From Sipunculus nudus (taxonomy: Eukaryota > Annelida > Sipuncula > Golfingiida > Sipunculidae): DNA of 64,000 nucleotides. This document shows positions 46,711 through 58,506 of this stretch, one piece after another. How positions within the stretch are numbered: position 1 is the first letter of the stretch; each line of letters begins with the position of its first letter. Both the position numbers and the translations under genes were made by a program. Below the pieces are notes generated by a model, which had not been told where the DNA came from, searched no databases, and worked only from the letters and a program-made list of their open reading frames with translations. The stretch lies in the NCBI GenBank assembly GCA_026874595.1, contig CM049313.1:30686008-30750007 (forward strand). Reading direction: 5' to 3'.

Positions 46711-49700
46711 TTTTTTAGCTCAGCTGACTATAAGTCATCTGAGCTATGGTCTTGGTCCATTGTCTGTCGTCTGTCTGTCCATCCGTCCGTCCGTAGATGT
46801 GGCACGTTTTGAAACTGTAAGACCTAGGAATCCTAAATTCAGCATAATGTTAGATGTCACCAAGATCTCCTACCAAGCCGAAAATTGGGTCTTTGCGACT
46901 TTGTTCATTTGAGAAATTAAGGAAAAACCTCAATTTTTTAGCGACCCTGTGAGCTTATGCGATGGTGTGGCGTCGTCCGTCGTCTGTACGTTAACCCATA
47001 CTATCTTGAAAAAGGCATGAGTTAGCATTACTAAATTTTATGCAAAATATTAGTCATCTAAAAAACACTATCGGATTTTGCTTATTTTTGGCTAACTGCA
47101 TTTTCTTAGATTTTATAGGGAAAAAGCTTAAAAACCTTTAAAAAACTTCTTCTCTGAAACTGTTCAGCCAAATTGTCCAATATTTTATAGAAATGATCCC
47201 TGGAACAATCTCTCTCAAGTTTGTTCGAATGGTGTAAGTTCGGTAATTTTTGGCTAAGTTACAAGAAGTTAAACTTAGTCATCTGTCCAAAAAAGCATAC
47301 TTAAATTACAATCTCAGAAAAGGCTGGAGCTATCATCACCAAATTATATGTGAATGTTTGTCACATGAGTCATATCTGAAATTGAGGTATTGGTGGCGCC
47401 ACCTGCATTGACCTTTTTTTGTACTTGGGTCATTGGTCATCTATATATTAACCCATAATTTCTCAGGAATAGCAGGAGCTACCATCCCCAGATTTTATGC
47501 AATAATTTGTCACATATTATATGTTGTGGGATTCAGCTTATTTTTTTTGTTTTCTCCATTAACTTGAATTTTATAGGGAAAAGGCTGAAAAACCTCTAAA
47601 AGTCTTCTTCTTGTAAACAGTCCAGCCAAATTGTTCAATATTTTACAGAAATGATCCCAGAGGCAAGCTTTCTCAAGTTTGTTCAAATGGTTTGCATTTG
47701 ATGAATATTAGCGGAGTTACACAAATTTGAACTTAGTCATTTGGCCAAGTAAGCATACTGACATAGTAATCTCAGAAATGACAGAACCTAGCATTACCAA
47801 GTATTGTGCAAATGTTAGTCACATGACTCATATTTGAAGTTGCAGATTTCGTGGTGCAACCTACATTAACCTGATTTTTATGGGCAAAAACGTCATATCT
47901 TTAGCCTCTTTCAGCTTATAATGTTTAAGATGAAACTGTCAAGTTGAATCGTTCAATTTTTCAAAAGAATTATTCTAGGACATGGTTCTTTCAATCATAT
48001 AAGAATAGATTGAGTTTGTTGATTTTTGGTTGAGTCGTGAAAAGCTTAAGTTGGTCTTATGGTCATTATTGTGTTTTATTTCAAACTGAGGGCTGCAATA
48101 GTGTTCTTCTACAAAATTGTTTAGGTGGCCTTTGTTCAAGTTTACTTGAATGATTTTTGGCAGAATTATTGGACCTTTAACAGTGAAAGGACTGCTTTTT
48201 TTATTATTATAGATATTTTTCGTAAAAAGTTTATGAATATGTCAGCTTGAAAAAAAAGCATTTTAGCCAAAGTCTTTCAGTATGTGTAAACAGATTTACC
48301 AACAGACAAAGATTGTGTCTGTATCATTAAATAGGTTGAAAAACTGCCGACTGTTTCAGATTTTGCAACAGATCAAGAGTTCATTCAGTGCAGCCAGATA
48401 TACGTCAATAGTTCAATCAGTGCAGCCAAGCACAAGGCATGTGATCACCGCATGGGTGTCATGTGAACACCTCATGGGTAGCATGTGATCATCTCATGAG
48501 TATCATGTGATCACCTCATGGGTGTCATGCCCCTCAGGGCTGCATGTGGAGCCAATCTGTTAGCTTGTGCAATGATGTGGCTACTATTTCAGATTTGGCA
48601 ACAGGCCAAAGGTCAGTCTGGATCTATTTATAGCTTTGGCAGACTGCCAACTGTATCAGATTAGGTAACCGGTCAAGAGTTCACTCAGTGCAGCCAGGTA
48701 TAGGTCAGGAGTTCACTCAATGCACTAGCTGCATTATATTTATAGCATTGGCAGACTCCCCACTGTGTAAGATTATGCAGTAGGTCAAGAGTTCACTCAT
48801 TGCAGCCAGGTACAGGTCAAAAGTTCACTCAGTCTAGCCAGGTGCAGGTTATGAGTTCACTCAGTGCAGTAGCCTGAGTTAGCAATTTGTCACAGTTCAC
48901 TTGGGGCAACTGCCTTTCTCACCTAAGCCTGGTCAGCCCCATGCATCAGACTCAAGGTAAGTCTGATGTAGTGGCCTGATATTTTGGCCTGTCTATGTGT
49001 CTTTGATGGCTTTCTCGTTCACAAGACAGGTGTCGCCACCTACAATGACTTTTGCACAGTGTATGTGCCTCTTTATTTCTACAGAGGAATTTGATATAAT
49101 CAGCCTGAAATTGGGCATATGTATATATCTCTGATAGTATGCACCCATACGAGAATTTCAGCAGTGATGTTTGTGTAATTGTTTCATATTCAAAATGTTT
49201 AGTACTTGCATTGTTCATATACATGAAAAGGAATGGTCCAGTATTGAAGAATTATACCTGGTGTATTTCCCAATGCACAGGTTCGCATTAAGCCTGTAGG
49301 CCTTGTTTATTTTTTCTTGAGGCTCTATTGTAGTCATTTGCTTTGATTACAGATTACAGATGCAGGGTCCCACTCCAGGTCACTGGAAGACAGCTATGCA
49401 AGGGTTTCTGATTTGTTACAGTCATTGGGGGAGATCCCCTGCTATGACAGGTGTACAGTTATTCTTATATCATCACCCCCCCCCCCCCCGCAAACCCAAC
49501 CCACCAAGTGTTATGCAGTAATTGTTATTGTTTTCACTGTATCTCCTTAATTGTATGCTGTTTGCACTCTGATATGCAAAAACTTTCCTTGAAAAAGTAA
49601 TTCAAGGTGTAATCCAAAAGATGCAATGTTGTGTAATGTAGCATTTTAAAGAAATCAATTTTCTTTCAAAGGATTTTAACAAATATAATTGAACCCATCA

Positions 49701-50481
49701 GTATTCTTAAATTATTATAAAATATGAAGCACATTATGGATAAATAAAGACACAATTAAAAATCGTGAAATCTAAATCAAGTATTATTTTTAGATAATGT
49801 TTTGCAGATTTAAAAGATATATTTTTGTGGTAAAAAATAAATAAACATTTGTATGCATGATGTGGTGTTATCTGACAAGATTGAGATTTATGATGATGCA
49901 ATTGAGAATTATGAATCAAATTTTTTATTCAGATATGTTATATTGGAAATTATAGAAATATAAACTTAAATTTTTAAAAAAATTGATGTGATAAAAAAAT
50001 GAGGATTTAATACAAACATTTTTTCATTATTTTCCCGCCTCAGCAGAATTTAAGATCAGGCTTTGTTAGCCCTGTTTTATGTTGTTAATTAGTTATATTT
50101 CAACTGTATACATTTCATTAAAAAAAAACATATATTTAATAATATATATTATACAAAAAAAAATTAATTCAATTGAACAAATGTGTAAACTACTGAAATG
50201 TCAAAAGTTAATCAAAAAGCCAACTAATGATCATGGTAATAGTACAGATCATTTGTTCACGAACTGCTCACTTGCTTTATTTCAACATTAGGAAACACAT
50301 GGTCAGGTCACAAAATATTATTTGCAACAATTTCTTGCTCATCAATACAAACCAATCATATAAACCAACCATGGCCTTTATTACCTCTTCCTCTTACACT
50401 TTATCTCCATTTGATATTATTTTAGATTTTTACCTTCAAGGTCAATGTCAGCTGAGCACAGTGACCCATGGGTCCCTTGTT
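46711..50481 (+). mobile_element. Family A element (A7) containing B5
   Basis: The 5' end is TTTTTTAGCTCAGCTGAC with a hairpin and GTCC stretch. The left part runs to about 46933; the right part resumes at about 49309 and ends with TCAGCTGAGC, GACCCATGGGTC and CCTTGTT at 50481. The right part does not start where the left stops, so part of A was lost. A-body sequence flanks the whole unit. The poly-C at 49476-49489 lies in the right part. Confidence 0.55.
46934..49308 (+). mobile_element. Family B element (B5) nested in A7
   Basis: The head is AGCGACCCTGTGAGC. The B modules include GGTGGCGCCACC at 47392-47403 and the short tandem array at about 48380-48870. The 3' terminus has CACAGGTTCGC, AAGCCTGTAGGCC and TTGTTT. 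About 2.4 kb, non-coding, and very similar in order to the 7200-9540 part of B2. Confidence 0.58.
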
Positions 50482-52100
50482 TTCCTGTAAGTACTGTAGA
50501 TTTAATTTTTCACAGCATGTACACATAAGGATTTAATCTGTTTAAATCTGAAATTTGAAAATAAAAGCTGCAAAATTAGGCTAGTTATTGATTTTTTTAG
50601 GAGGCTCTTGTTGTATTCCCTTACATTGTCAAGCAGTCCACTTTGGTCACTGTAGGTCATTCAGTGCAGCTCTCTATGCTCCCCAGGCTGTTGGCATAAT
50701 GTTAGATGTCCCCAAGATCTCCTGCCAAGCTGAAAACTGGGTCTTTGCGACTTTGTTCCTTTGAGAAATTAAAGAAACACCTCAATTTTTATTAAAAACA
50801 TATTTTCACACTTAAGGACTGCCTAATATCAAAACTACTCATCTATTTTTCCTCATATTTACCATAAATATTCCTCTATATAGTTCCTATGTACATGCCA
50901 GAAATAGGGTCTGTATTATATAATTTAAAAAAGTTATGGGCTCAAACATAATGCATTTTGTAAAAAATCAGGAAAGATATTTGATCACTTAACACAAAAC
51001 ATGTTAAAGCTAAGGACTTTTTTCCAGTAATATAACTTTAATTAATCAAAATGAAATTGTATACCCAAAATTAGATCAAAATTTTTTAAAATATTAGCAA
51101 AAATAAAAGACTGGTACCTTAAATTTTGCCCCAACTTTGGCAACGGCACGTTTTTTTCCTGTGAGTACTGTGGATTTAATTTTCACAGCATGTGCACATA
51201 AGGATTTCATCTGTTAAAATGAAAGCTGCAAAATTAGGCTAGTTATTGAATTTTTTTGGAGGCTTTTGTATTCCCTTACATTGTCAAGCAGTCCACTTTG
51301 GTCACTGTAGGTCATTCAGTGCAGCTCTCTATGCTCCCCAGGCTGTTGGAAAAATGTTATGCAATCCCATCAGTAGGGCAAGCCTTCTCTCCACTGAGTT
51401 GAGCTTGATCAGCCATTGTGAGTGCAGGCAGATGCATCTGATAGAATGTGCACACTGGCCATTCTGTGAGTGGTGGATGCATCCGGGGAGTGTGTCTTCA
51501 GTTGATGATCCTCCATGCCCCTTGCATTCACAGTGTTAGAAAGGTTTATTGGGAATCAACACATATATGCTATATATAAGGTTGGTAGGGACATGTAGAA
51601 TTCCCCTTGATCAGGCTGTCTGCAGTTAATACCATACCACAGGGAGCCATTTTCTCATAGCTTTTCTAATGATAATATACATAAAAAACCAAAAGAAATA
51701 AAAATAATTTGCAGTTACTAATATTTTCCAAAATTCAGCTGAGCGATGTGACCCATGGGTCCCTTGTTTCTTGAGGTTCTATTGTAGTCATTTGCTTTGT
51801 TCAGATGCAGCCTCCCACTCCAGGTCACTGGAAGTCAGCTATGCCAGGGTTTCTGATTTGTTACAGTCATTGGGGGAAATCCCCTGCTGTGACAGGTGAA
51901 CATTTATTCTCATATCACCACCCAAATGCCCCCCCCCCCCCTGGCAAACCCAACCAATCAATTGTTATGCAGTATTTGTCATTGTTTTCATTGTATTTCC
52001 TTAATTGTTATGCGGTTTCCACTCCAGTATACAAAAACTTTCCTTGAAAAAGTAATTCAAGGTGTAATCCAGAAGATGCCATGTTGTCTTAATGTAGCAT
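50482..52100 (+). repeat. Family A body and 3'-end sequence
   Basis: A body landmarks recur twice. A complete A terminus lies at about 51737-51770 (CAGCTGAGC, GACCCATGGGTC, CCTTGTT). It is followed at once by another A 3' module ('gtcactggaagtcagctatgccagg', then a C-rich run) until A8 starts. 51360-51540 holds a stretch unlike A that is open in one frame but not recognisable. Confidence 0.5.
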
Positions 52101-52872
52101 TTTTAGCTCAGCTGACTATAAGTCTTCTGAGCTATAGTCGTGGTCCATTGTCATTCGTCCGTCTGTCCCTTAAACTCTCACGTTTTGAAACCGTAAGACC
52201 TAGGAACCCAAAATTCGGCTTAATGTTAGATGTCCCCAAGATCTCCTACCAAGCCGAAAACTGGGTCTTTACGACTTCGTTCCTGTAAAAAATTAACGAA
52301 AAACCTCAATTTTTTATTAAAAACCTATATTCACACTTCAGGACTGCCTAATATCAAAACCACTCCTCTATTTTTCCTCATATTTACCATAAATATTCCT
52401 CTATATATTTCCTATGCATATGCCAGAAATTAGGTCTGTATTATATAATTTAAAAAAGTTATGGGCCCAAACATAATGCATTTTGTAAAAAATCAGGAAA
52501 GATATTTGATCACTTAACACAAAACATGTTAAAGCAATGGACTTTTTAGCTCAGCTGACTTTCAGTCATGCTGGGCTATAGCAATGGGTCTTTGTACGTC
52601 GTCCTTCCGTCTGTCCATCCGGCCGGCCGGCCGTTAGCAGGGCACAAATCATAACCATAGGGGCTAGGGCCATGAACCCTATGCAGTCTTAGAGGTTCTA
52701 AAAAGATCTCCTTGCAAACCTGAAATTAGGTCACTGCGGCCTATATTCTCGAAGTTATGGGGTGTGTTTGCACCTCCCAGAAATAATTCTTTTTGCCAAA
52801 ATTTTCATCCCAAACCTTCCATCTTTCACATACAGCTCACCTACCAACAGGGGAAGAACCATAATTATTTTG

Positions 52873-52899
52873 AGGTCACAAGGTCAGAGGTCAAGGTCA
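52873..52899 (+). promoter_or_regulatory. Cluster of four AGGTCA half-sites (candidate nuclear receptor sites)
   Basis: AGGTCA occurs at 52873, 52881, 52888 and 52894, giving spacings of two, one and zero bases. The same layout recurs at 53019-53045 (last half-site GGGTCA), and a three-site version at 53299-53317. AGGTCA direct repeats are the classical binding sites of RXR/HNF4-type receptors, and TCAAGGTCA suits FTZ-F1/ERR-type receptors. Function here is not shown. Confidence 0.45.
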
Positions 52900-54041
52900 C
52901 AGAACCAACTTCTTTGAAAAGCCTGTGGATGCTTTTTAAGCCAAACCTTTCATCCCAATTCTTTGATCTTTCACATATAGCTCACCTACTAAGTGGAAGA
53001 AGAATCCTATAGATTTTGAGGTCACAAGGTCAAAGGTCAGGGTCACAGGATCCACTTCTTTGAAAAGGTTGTGGACACATTTCAAGCTAGACCTTTCATT
53101 CCAAACCTTTCAGCACTGATATCGCTTCTCTGCCAACAGGGGAAAAGACCTGTTGATTTTGAGGTCAAAGGTCAAGTTCACAGCACCCTCTTCTTGCGTG
53201 GAGTCATTTTCAGGCAAACTTTTCAATCTATACTCTCCATCTGTCATATATGGCTTACCTACCAATAGGGGAAAAAGCCTATTGATGTTGAGTTCAAAAG
53301 GTCAAAGGTCAAGGTCACAATATTGTTCTAAATGCTTGTGAACATATATCAAGTGAAACTGTTCAACCCAAACCTTCAGTCTTTCACATATGCCACATCT
53401 ATGCATCACTCAATGTGATTCAAACTTCATATTTATGGGTCTTTTTGCATGAAGAAATAACTAATTGATTTTGAGGTCAGCTGGTCAGGAGGTTAAAGGT
53501 TGCAGGTCTAAGTTATTCACTCATTGGTTGCCAAGTAATTACACCCGGCCAGATGTAAGTGGTTAGTAGTTACCCATCATTTAGAAAGAATCCAGTTGAT
53601 ATGTGGGCAAAAGGCCAAGGTCATAGGTCAGGGATGTTCACAATAACTTATTTTGTAGACCATCTCTATTTTTCTTGTACATATAACCATTGGTTATGGT
53701 ACATCTCACTGTGTGGCTGTAATTGTGAGTGATGCTGGTGACATATGACTCTTTTGTATCAGCCTGTTAAGTGATAAGGCTGAGTGATAAATACCTCGTT
53801 ACTGCATAACAAAAACACTGTTGCCGGAATGCTTCAGCCAGGCATTAAGACTGTGAGTATATAGTATTCAGGTTTAGCTACTGATTTATAAGATGATGGG
53901 ACCATTTTGCAGTTTATTTTATGGAATCATAGCAATAAACTTAGATTCCTAGATATCTGAATATTTTTATATAAATAACCAGATATAAAAGCAAATGTTT
54001 GTTCTCATAATATGTGGATGTGTACCTGAATTTAGGATGGC

Positions 54042-54771
54042 TTTTTAGCCCTCAGCCCTTAGGCTGATGGGCTATTGTCATCACCCAAGCTGTCCGTCCC
54101 TCTGTCCGTCCGGCGCCCGTTTACTTTTACCTTGTGAGCGGGATATCTTGAAAAGGATTCACCGTCAGAATTTTATTTCCTCGGTAAAGATGTATATCGA
54201 CAAAATCTCAGTCAAGTTCAAAGATGGGTGACCTTGACCTATTTTTCTACATTTTAGAGCTGGTTATAGAAAAACACTTAGATGCTTATTACTCAGGAAC
54301 CATTTGGTGGATTTTCACAAAACTTACTATGGTTATTGGGACTGATAGTCTGTACCTGCTATACAAGTTTGGTGGCGCCACCTACAATTTCTGATTTTTT
54401 ATGAATTTTTATAGGATTTTTCAACTTTGGGCTTGTGAGCGGGATATCTCGAAAAGGATTCACCGTAAGAATTTTATTTCTTTGGTGAAGATGTATATCG
54501 ACAAAAATCTCGTTCATGTTCAAAGATGGGTGACCTTGACCTACTTAATCAAGGTCACAGAGCTTATAATAGAATAAAACTTATTTTTCAGGAAGCATTT
54601 GGTGGATTGCTTTGAATCATGGTACATACCTCTCCATTTTAAATTTATAACTGAGACATGTACAGATATACATCCATGTGAGAACAGATATTTAGTACTT
54701 GTTACTGTTACCACCTCTAAACACTGTTCTTTTGGCTGAGGGCTTTTGTCAGCTTCTGCTGATATTCTAGT
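54042..54771 (+). mobile_element. Family C element (C2)
   Basis: The 5' end is five T, AGCCCTCAGCC, the inverted copy GGCTGATGGGCT and a GTCC stretch. The 3' end is GGCTGAGGGCT, hairpin TCAGCTTCTGCTGA, 'tattCTAGT'. It has two ~300-bp modules where C1 has three, which explains the length difference. GGTGGCGCCACC lies at 54371-54382. Confidence 0.65.
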
Positions 54772-57165
54772 TTTTTATTACAAGACCTTTAGTCATGCTT
54801 TCTGCATTTCTTTTCTATCAGGTTTTACAGTTTACCCACCCTGCTGATCCCATTGAAAAGCAGAGTGATAATAAAAAATATTGAACTTATACTTTTTACA
54901 TTTGCATATCTATAAATCTAATATGAGGGCCTGAAAATGCCTTTTGAATTGTTTTGGACATTCATTACTGTAACATCCTTTGGAAAATTTGCTACAAGTT
55001 TGGTCTCTTATTGGAGGATGTGTGATATCAAATGTCAGACTTGTCAGAAATCCATTATGTCTGCCAGTTAGCCACCTTAGAAATCCTTTTGTCAGTGCAG
55101 TTTCAGTGATTTTTAGCTCAGCTGACTTTCTGTGCTATAGCGATGGGTCTTTGTCCGTCGTCCTTCTGTCTGTCCGTCCAGCCAGCCGTGTGGCCGTTAG
55201 CAGGGCACAAATTGTAACTGTAAGGGCTAGATATATGAACCCTATGCAGTCTTAGAGGTTCTAAAAAGATCTCCTTGCAGATCTGAAATTAGGTCACTGT
55301 GACCTATATTCTCTGAGTTACGGGGTGTGTTTGCACCTCCCAGAATTAATTCTTATAGCCAAAATAATCATCCCAAACCTTACATGTCAATAGAGGAACA
55401 AACCTTTTGATATTTAGGTCTTAGGGTCAAAGGTCAATGTCACAGGACCAGCTTCTTGAAAAAAGTTGTGGATGCATTTCAAGTCAGACTTTTCATCCCA
55501 AACCTTCCATCTTCCAAGTATGGTCAGATACCATATGGTATACCATCAGGCTTTAAATACAGGTCATGCTTGTCAGCTGAGCGTCATGACCCATGGGTCA
55601 CTTGTTTTTTCAGAAATATCACTTTAATAAACCAAAATTAAATTGTATGCCCAAAATTAGATCAAAATCTTTTTAAATTTTTTAAAATATTAGCAAAAAT
55701 AAAAAATTGGTACCTTAAATTTTGCCCAAATTTGACCATGGCACATTTTTTCCTGTAACTGCTGTGGATTTAATTTTCACAGCATGTTTTTGTTAGCATT
55801 TCATTTGTTAACACCAAAAATTTGAAACCAGTTGATCAAAAACTGTAGGTTTTATTAAAGTTTACAAGCACAATGTCACATATTGTGTACATCAAGCTTG
55901 TGTTATGCAGTTTGCTAGAGCTCAGCTCCCCAGCTTCAGCTCTCAGTTCCTAAGATTTGGCATACAGTTAGATGTCTCCAAAATCCCCTACCATGCCAAG
56001 AATTTGATTACTAGGACTAACTTCCTTTTATATATTAATGAAAAACTTCATTTTTTCCATTAAAAACCCATTGTTACACAAGACTGCCTAATATCAAAAC
56101 CACTGATCTGACTTTGATCATATATAATATACATATTTTCTATACATTCACTATAATTTTAATTAACCAGAATTAAATTGTATACCCAAAATTAGATCAA
56201 AATCTTTTAATTTTTTTAAAATATTAGCAAAAATAAAAAATTGATACCCTAAATTTTGCCCAAATTTGACCATGGCACATTTTTTTCCTGTAACTGCTGT
56301 GGGTTTAATTTTCACAGCATGTTTTTGTTAGCATTTCATCTGTTAACATCAAAATTTTGAAACCAGTTGATCAAAAACTGTAGATTTTAAAGATTGAGAC
56401 TTGTGATGATGCAATTTAGAATTATGAATCAACTTTTATATTCAGATATATATGTCATATTGGAAAAAAATAGAAATATAAACTTATAATAAAAAATGAA
56501 TGTGATAAAAAAAATGAGGATCTAATACAAAAATTTGTTAATTATTTTTCTGCCTTAGCAGAATTGGAGATAAGGCTTTGTTTGCCTTGTATTTGTATGC
56601 AGAAGTGTTGTTAATCCCACCATCCTCCCCCCCCCCCCCCCTGCTGCCATTGATTCCTGTGCACTGGGACATTAGTTTTCATTGCAAATGTGTAAAATTT
56701 ATTTAATTAAAAAAATAATAGGATTAGAAAAAATTATGATCTTATTGAAACATATTCTTGCCTTAGGAGAATAAATAAAGTGATCAGCTCTGTCCATCAT
56801 CTCTCCGTTATCAATAAATATATATTAATTATGAAATTTTTCCTTTAAGCACTGTTGAAATAACTTTCATATGCTGTGTGTGTTTGGAATTAAGCTATTT
56901 AAGTCTTAAATTTGAAAGCAAATTATATATTTAGTTGTGTATTATTGCAGATGTAAAACTTTAAAAAAATTTGATATAATAAAAAATTAGGAAATAATTG
57001 AAACTTCATATATTATCAGCTTGTCTACCAGTCTGTCTGTCTTTTTTAAGTTTTAAGTTATTTTGAATGAACTTTTTTATCCTGTAAGTATTGTTGATTT
57101 AAGTGAAAATCCTATGTATATACACTATAATAATACAGATATATTGTAACTCCCACCATTAAACA

Positions 57166-57202
57166 CCCCCCCCCCCCCCACCACCACCACCACCACCACC
57201 AC
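57166..57202 (+). repeat. Poly-C followed by an ACC repeat
   Basis: A run of 14 C, then about seven ACC trinucleotides. It occupies the same place in an A 3' module as the other poly-C tracts. Confidence 0.7.
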
Positions 57203-57420
57203 TAAGTCCTTTCATCTGTCGACTGTGGACATTAGTTGTATTTCAACTGTATACATTTCATAAAAATAAAAAAAAATACATATATTTAATAATATATATT
57301 ATAAAAAATAGATTCAATCGAACAAATGTGTAAACTACTGAAATGTCAACAGTTAATCAAAAAGCCAACCAATAATCATGGTAATAGTACAGATCATTTG
57401 TTCACAAACTGCTCACATGC

Positions 57421-58112
57421 TACGCTCCCGAGGCAGCGGAATTCTTGCGCTTCTAAAGAAGCAACTGATTTTCACGCTGCCAGCTTTGACCGTTTATGAT
57501 ATATTTAGACACCAGATGGCGGTTCGTCGAAACAAACGTGCGTATGATGTGACAAACAGCCAATCAGATGCCAATGAACAAACACTCGACAGGCATCCTG
57601 GCTCCGCCCATTGCTGCGCTTCAAGCGCCGCTTGATGAGTTCCCGGTCGAATTTAAATTGCTCCCTCTGCATTCTCGCATCATTGACCGATTGGATTATG
57701 ACATTATGACTGTGTTTGCGTAGACATGTATCTGTTGTCTGCAGAACTGAAACAAGCCAGCGAGGTGTGCACGCAGCCTTTGTTGTTACGTTTTGTTTGA
57801 ATTACAGCTCACCGGCCGAGCATCCTATGTGCCCAAGGCCCTAAGCAAACCACATCAGGGGCAATTCTCTCTGAGCCTGTGGCCTGTTCAGATGGTTACG
57901 CGGGGCGATGAGCTATCACTCAAAACGAAATAAACATGATTGGCCCCGTGTATGCCTCGCTTGGCTTTGTCTTCCAGCACAAGGTCTCATCTGATTGGAC
58001 AAAAATACAGTGCTCCCCTCTGGTGTAGCAATTCAGGATACGAGGTCATAACAAACAGCGCCTTACGATATAGGTAGTAGCCCTGTAGGTAAAGCGCTGT
58101 GTAAAGAGCGTA
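57421..58112. mobile_element. GC-rich TIR element with 9-bp target duplication
   Basis: A 692-base insertion in an A 3' module. Direct repeats CTCACATGC lie at 57412-57420 and 58113-58121, and the undisturbed target is present at about 33110 and 50265 in other A copies. The ends are inverted: TACGCTC and GAGCGTA, with a further shared CAGCG inside. Base composition is much richer in GC and CG than the surroundings, which marks it as foreign to the A family. An inner inverted pair (CCAATCAGATG and CATCTGATTGG) is also visible. No transposase is encoded. Confidence 0.72.
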
Positions 58113-58326
58113 CTCACATGCTTCAGTTTCAACATTAGGAAACACATGGTCAGGTCACAAAATATTATTTGCAACAATTTCTTGCACATCAATATAAACC
58201 AATCATATAAAACAAACAATGGCCTCTATTACCTCTTTCTCTCACACTTTATCTCCATTTGATATTATTTTAGATTTTTACCTTCAAGGTCAACTTCAGC
58301 TGAGCACAGTGACCAATGGGTGCCTT

Positions 58327-58506
58327 GTTTATCTTTCTATTTGGCCTGTGTTTTGCATAAAGTTTGACATTGTTTATCTTTCTATTTGGCCTGTGTTTTG
58401 CATAAAGTTTGACATTGTTTATCTTTCTATTTGGCCTGTGTTTTGCATAAAGTTTGACATTGTTTATCTTTCTATTTGGCCTGTGATTTGCAGAGGGTTT
58501 GACAGG
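58327..58506 (+). repeat. 45-bp tandem repeat overlapping the exon 3 splice acceptor
   Basis: Three identical 45-base units start at 58327, 58372 and 58417. A diverged fourth unit starts at 58462 and contains the real intron-exon junction (58493/58494). The three upstream units read TTTTGCATAAAG where the fourth reads ATTTGCAGAGGG, so the copies lack the acceptor AG at the equivalent place. All units keep the pyrimidine-rich stretch. Confidence 0.9.

Larger units (their letters stand above)
52543..55606 (+). repeat. Family A3 copies (A9 and A9') with AGGTCA-rich modules
   Basis: Two A-type 5' ends (52543 and 55110) lack the perfect hairpin but share 'ctatagcaatgggtcttt' and a GTCC/GGCC stretch, then 'gttagcagggcacaaat'. 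The 3' end is GTCAGCTGAGC, TGACCCATGGGTCA and CTTGTT at about 55573-55606. The bodies contain ~200-bp tandem modules (about 52800-53400) with 'cacctaccaacaggggaag' and clusters of AGGTCA. Sequence between about 53800 and 54040 and between 54772 and 55109 is not repeat-like. Confidence 0.5.
52101..58328 (+). mobile_element. Family A element (A8) with several nested insertions
   Basis: It starts TTTTAGCTCAGCTGAC. The left part ends at about 52542 in 'gcaatggac' plus a T-run. A body resumes at about 55607 ('cagaaatatcactttaataaacc'), continuing the same A position. The 3' end near 58296-58328 has CAGCTGAGCACAGTGACC, a one-base variant of the palindrome and CCTTGTTT. A9, C2 and a TIR element are inserted inside. 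The terminus touches the 45-bp repeats before exon 3. Confidence 0.5.
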
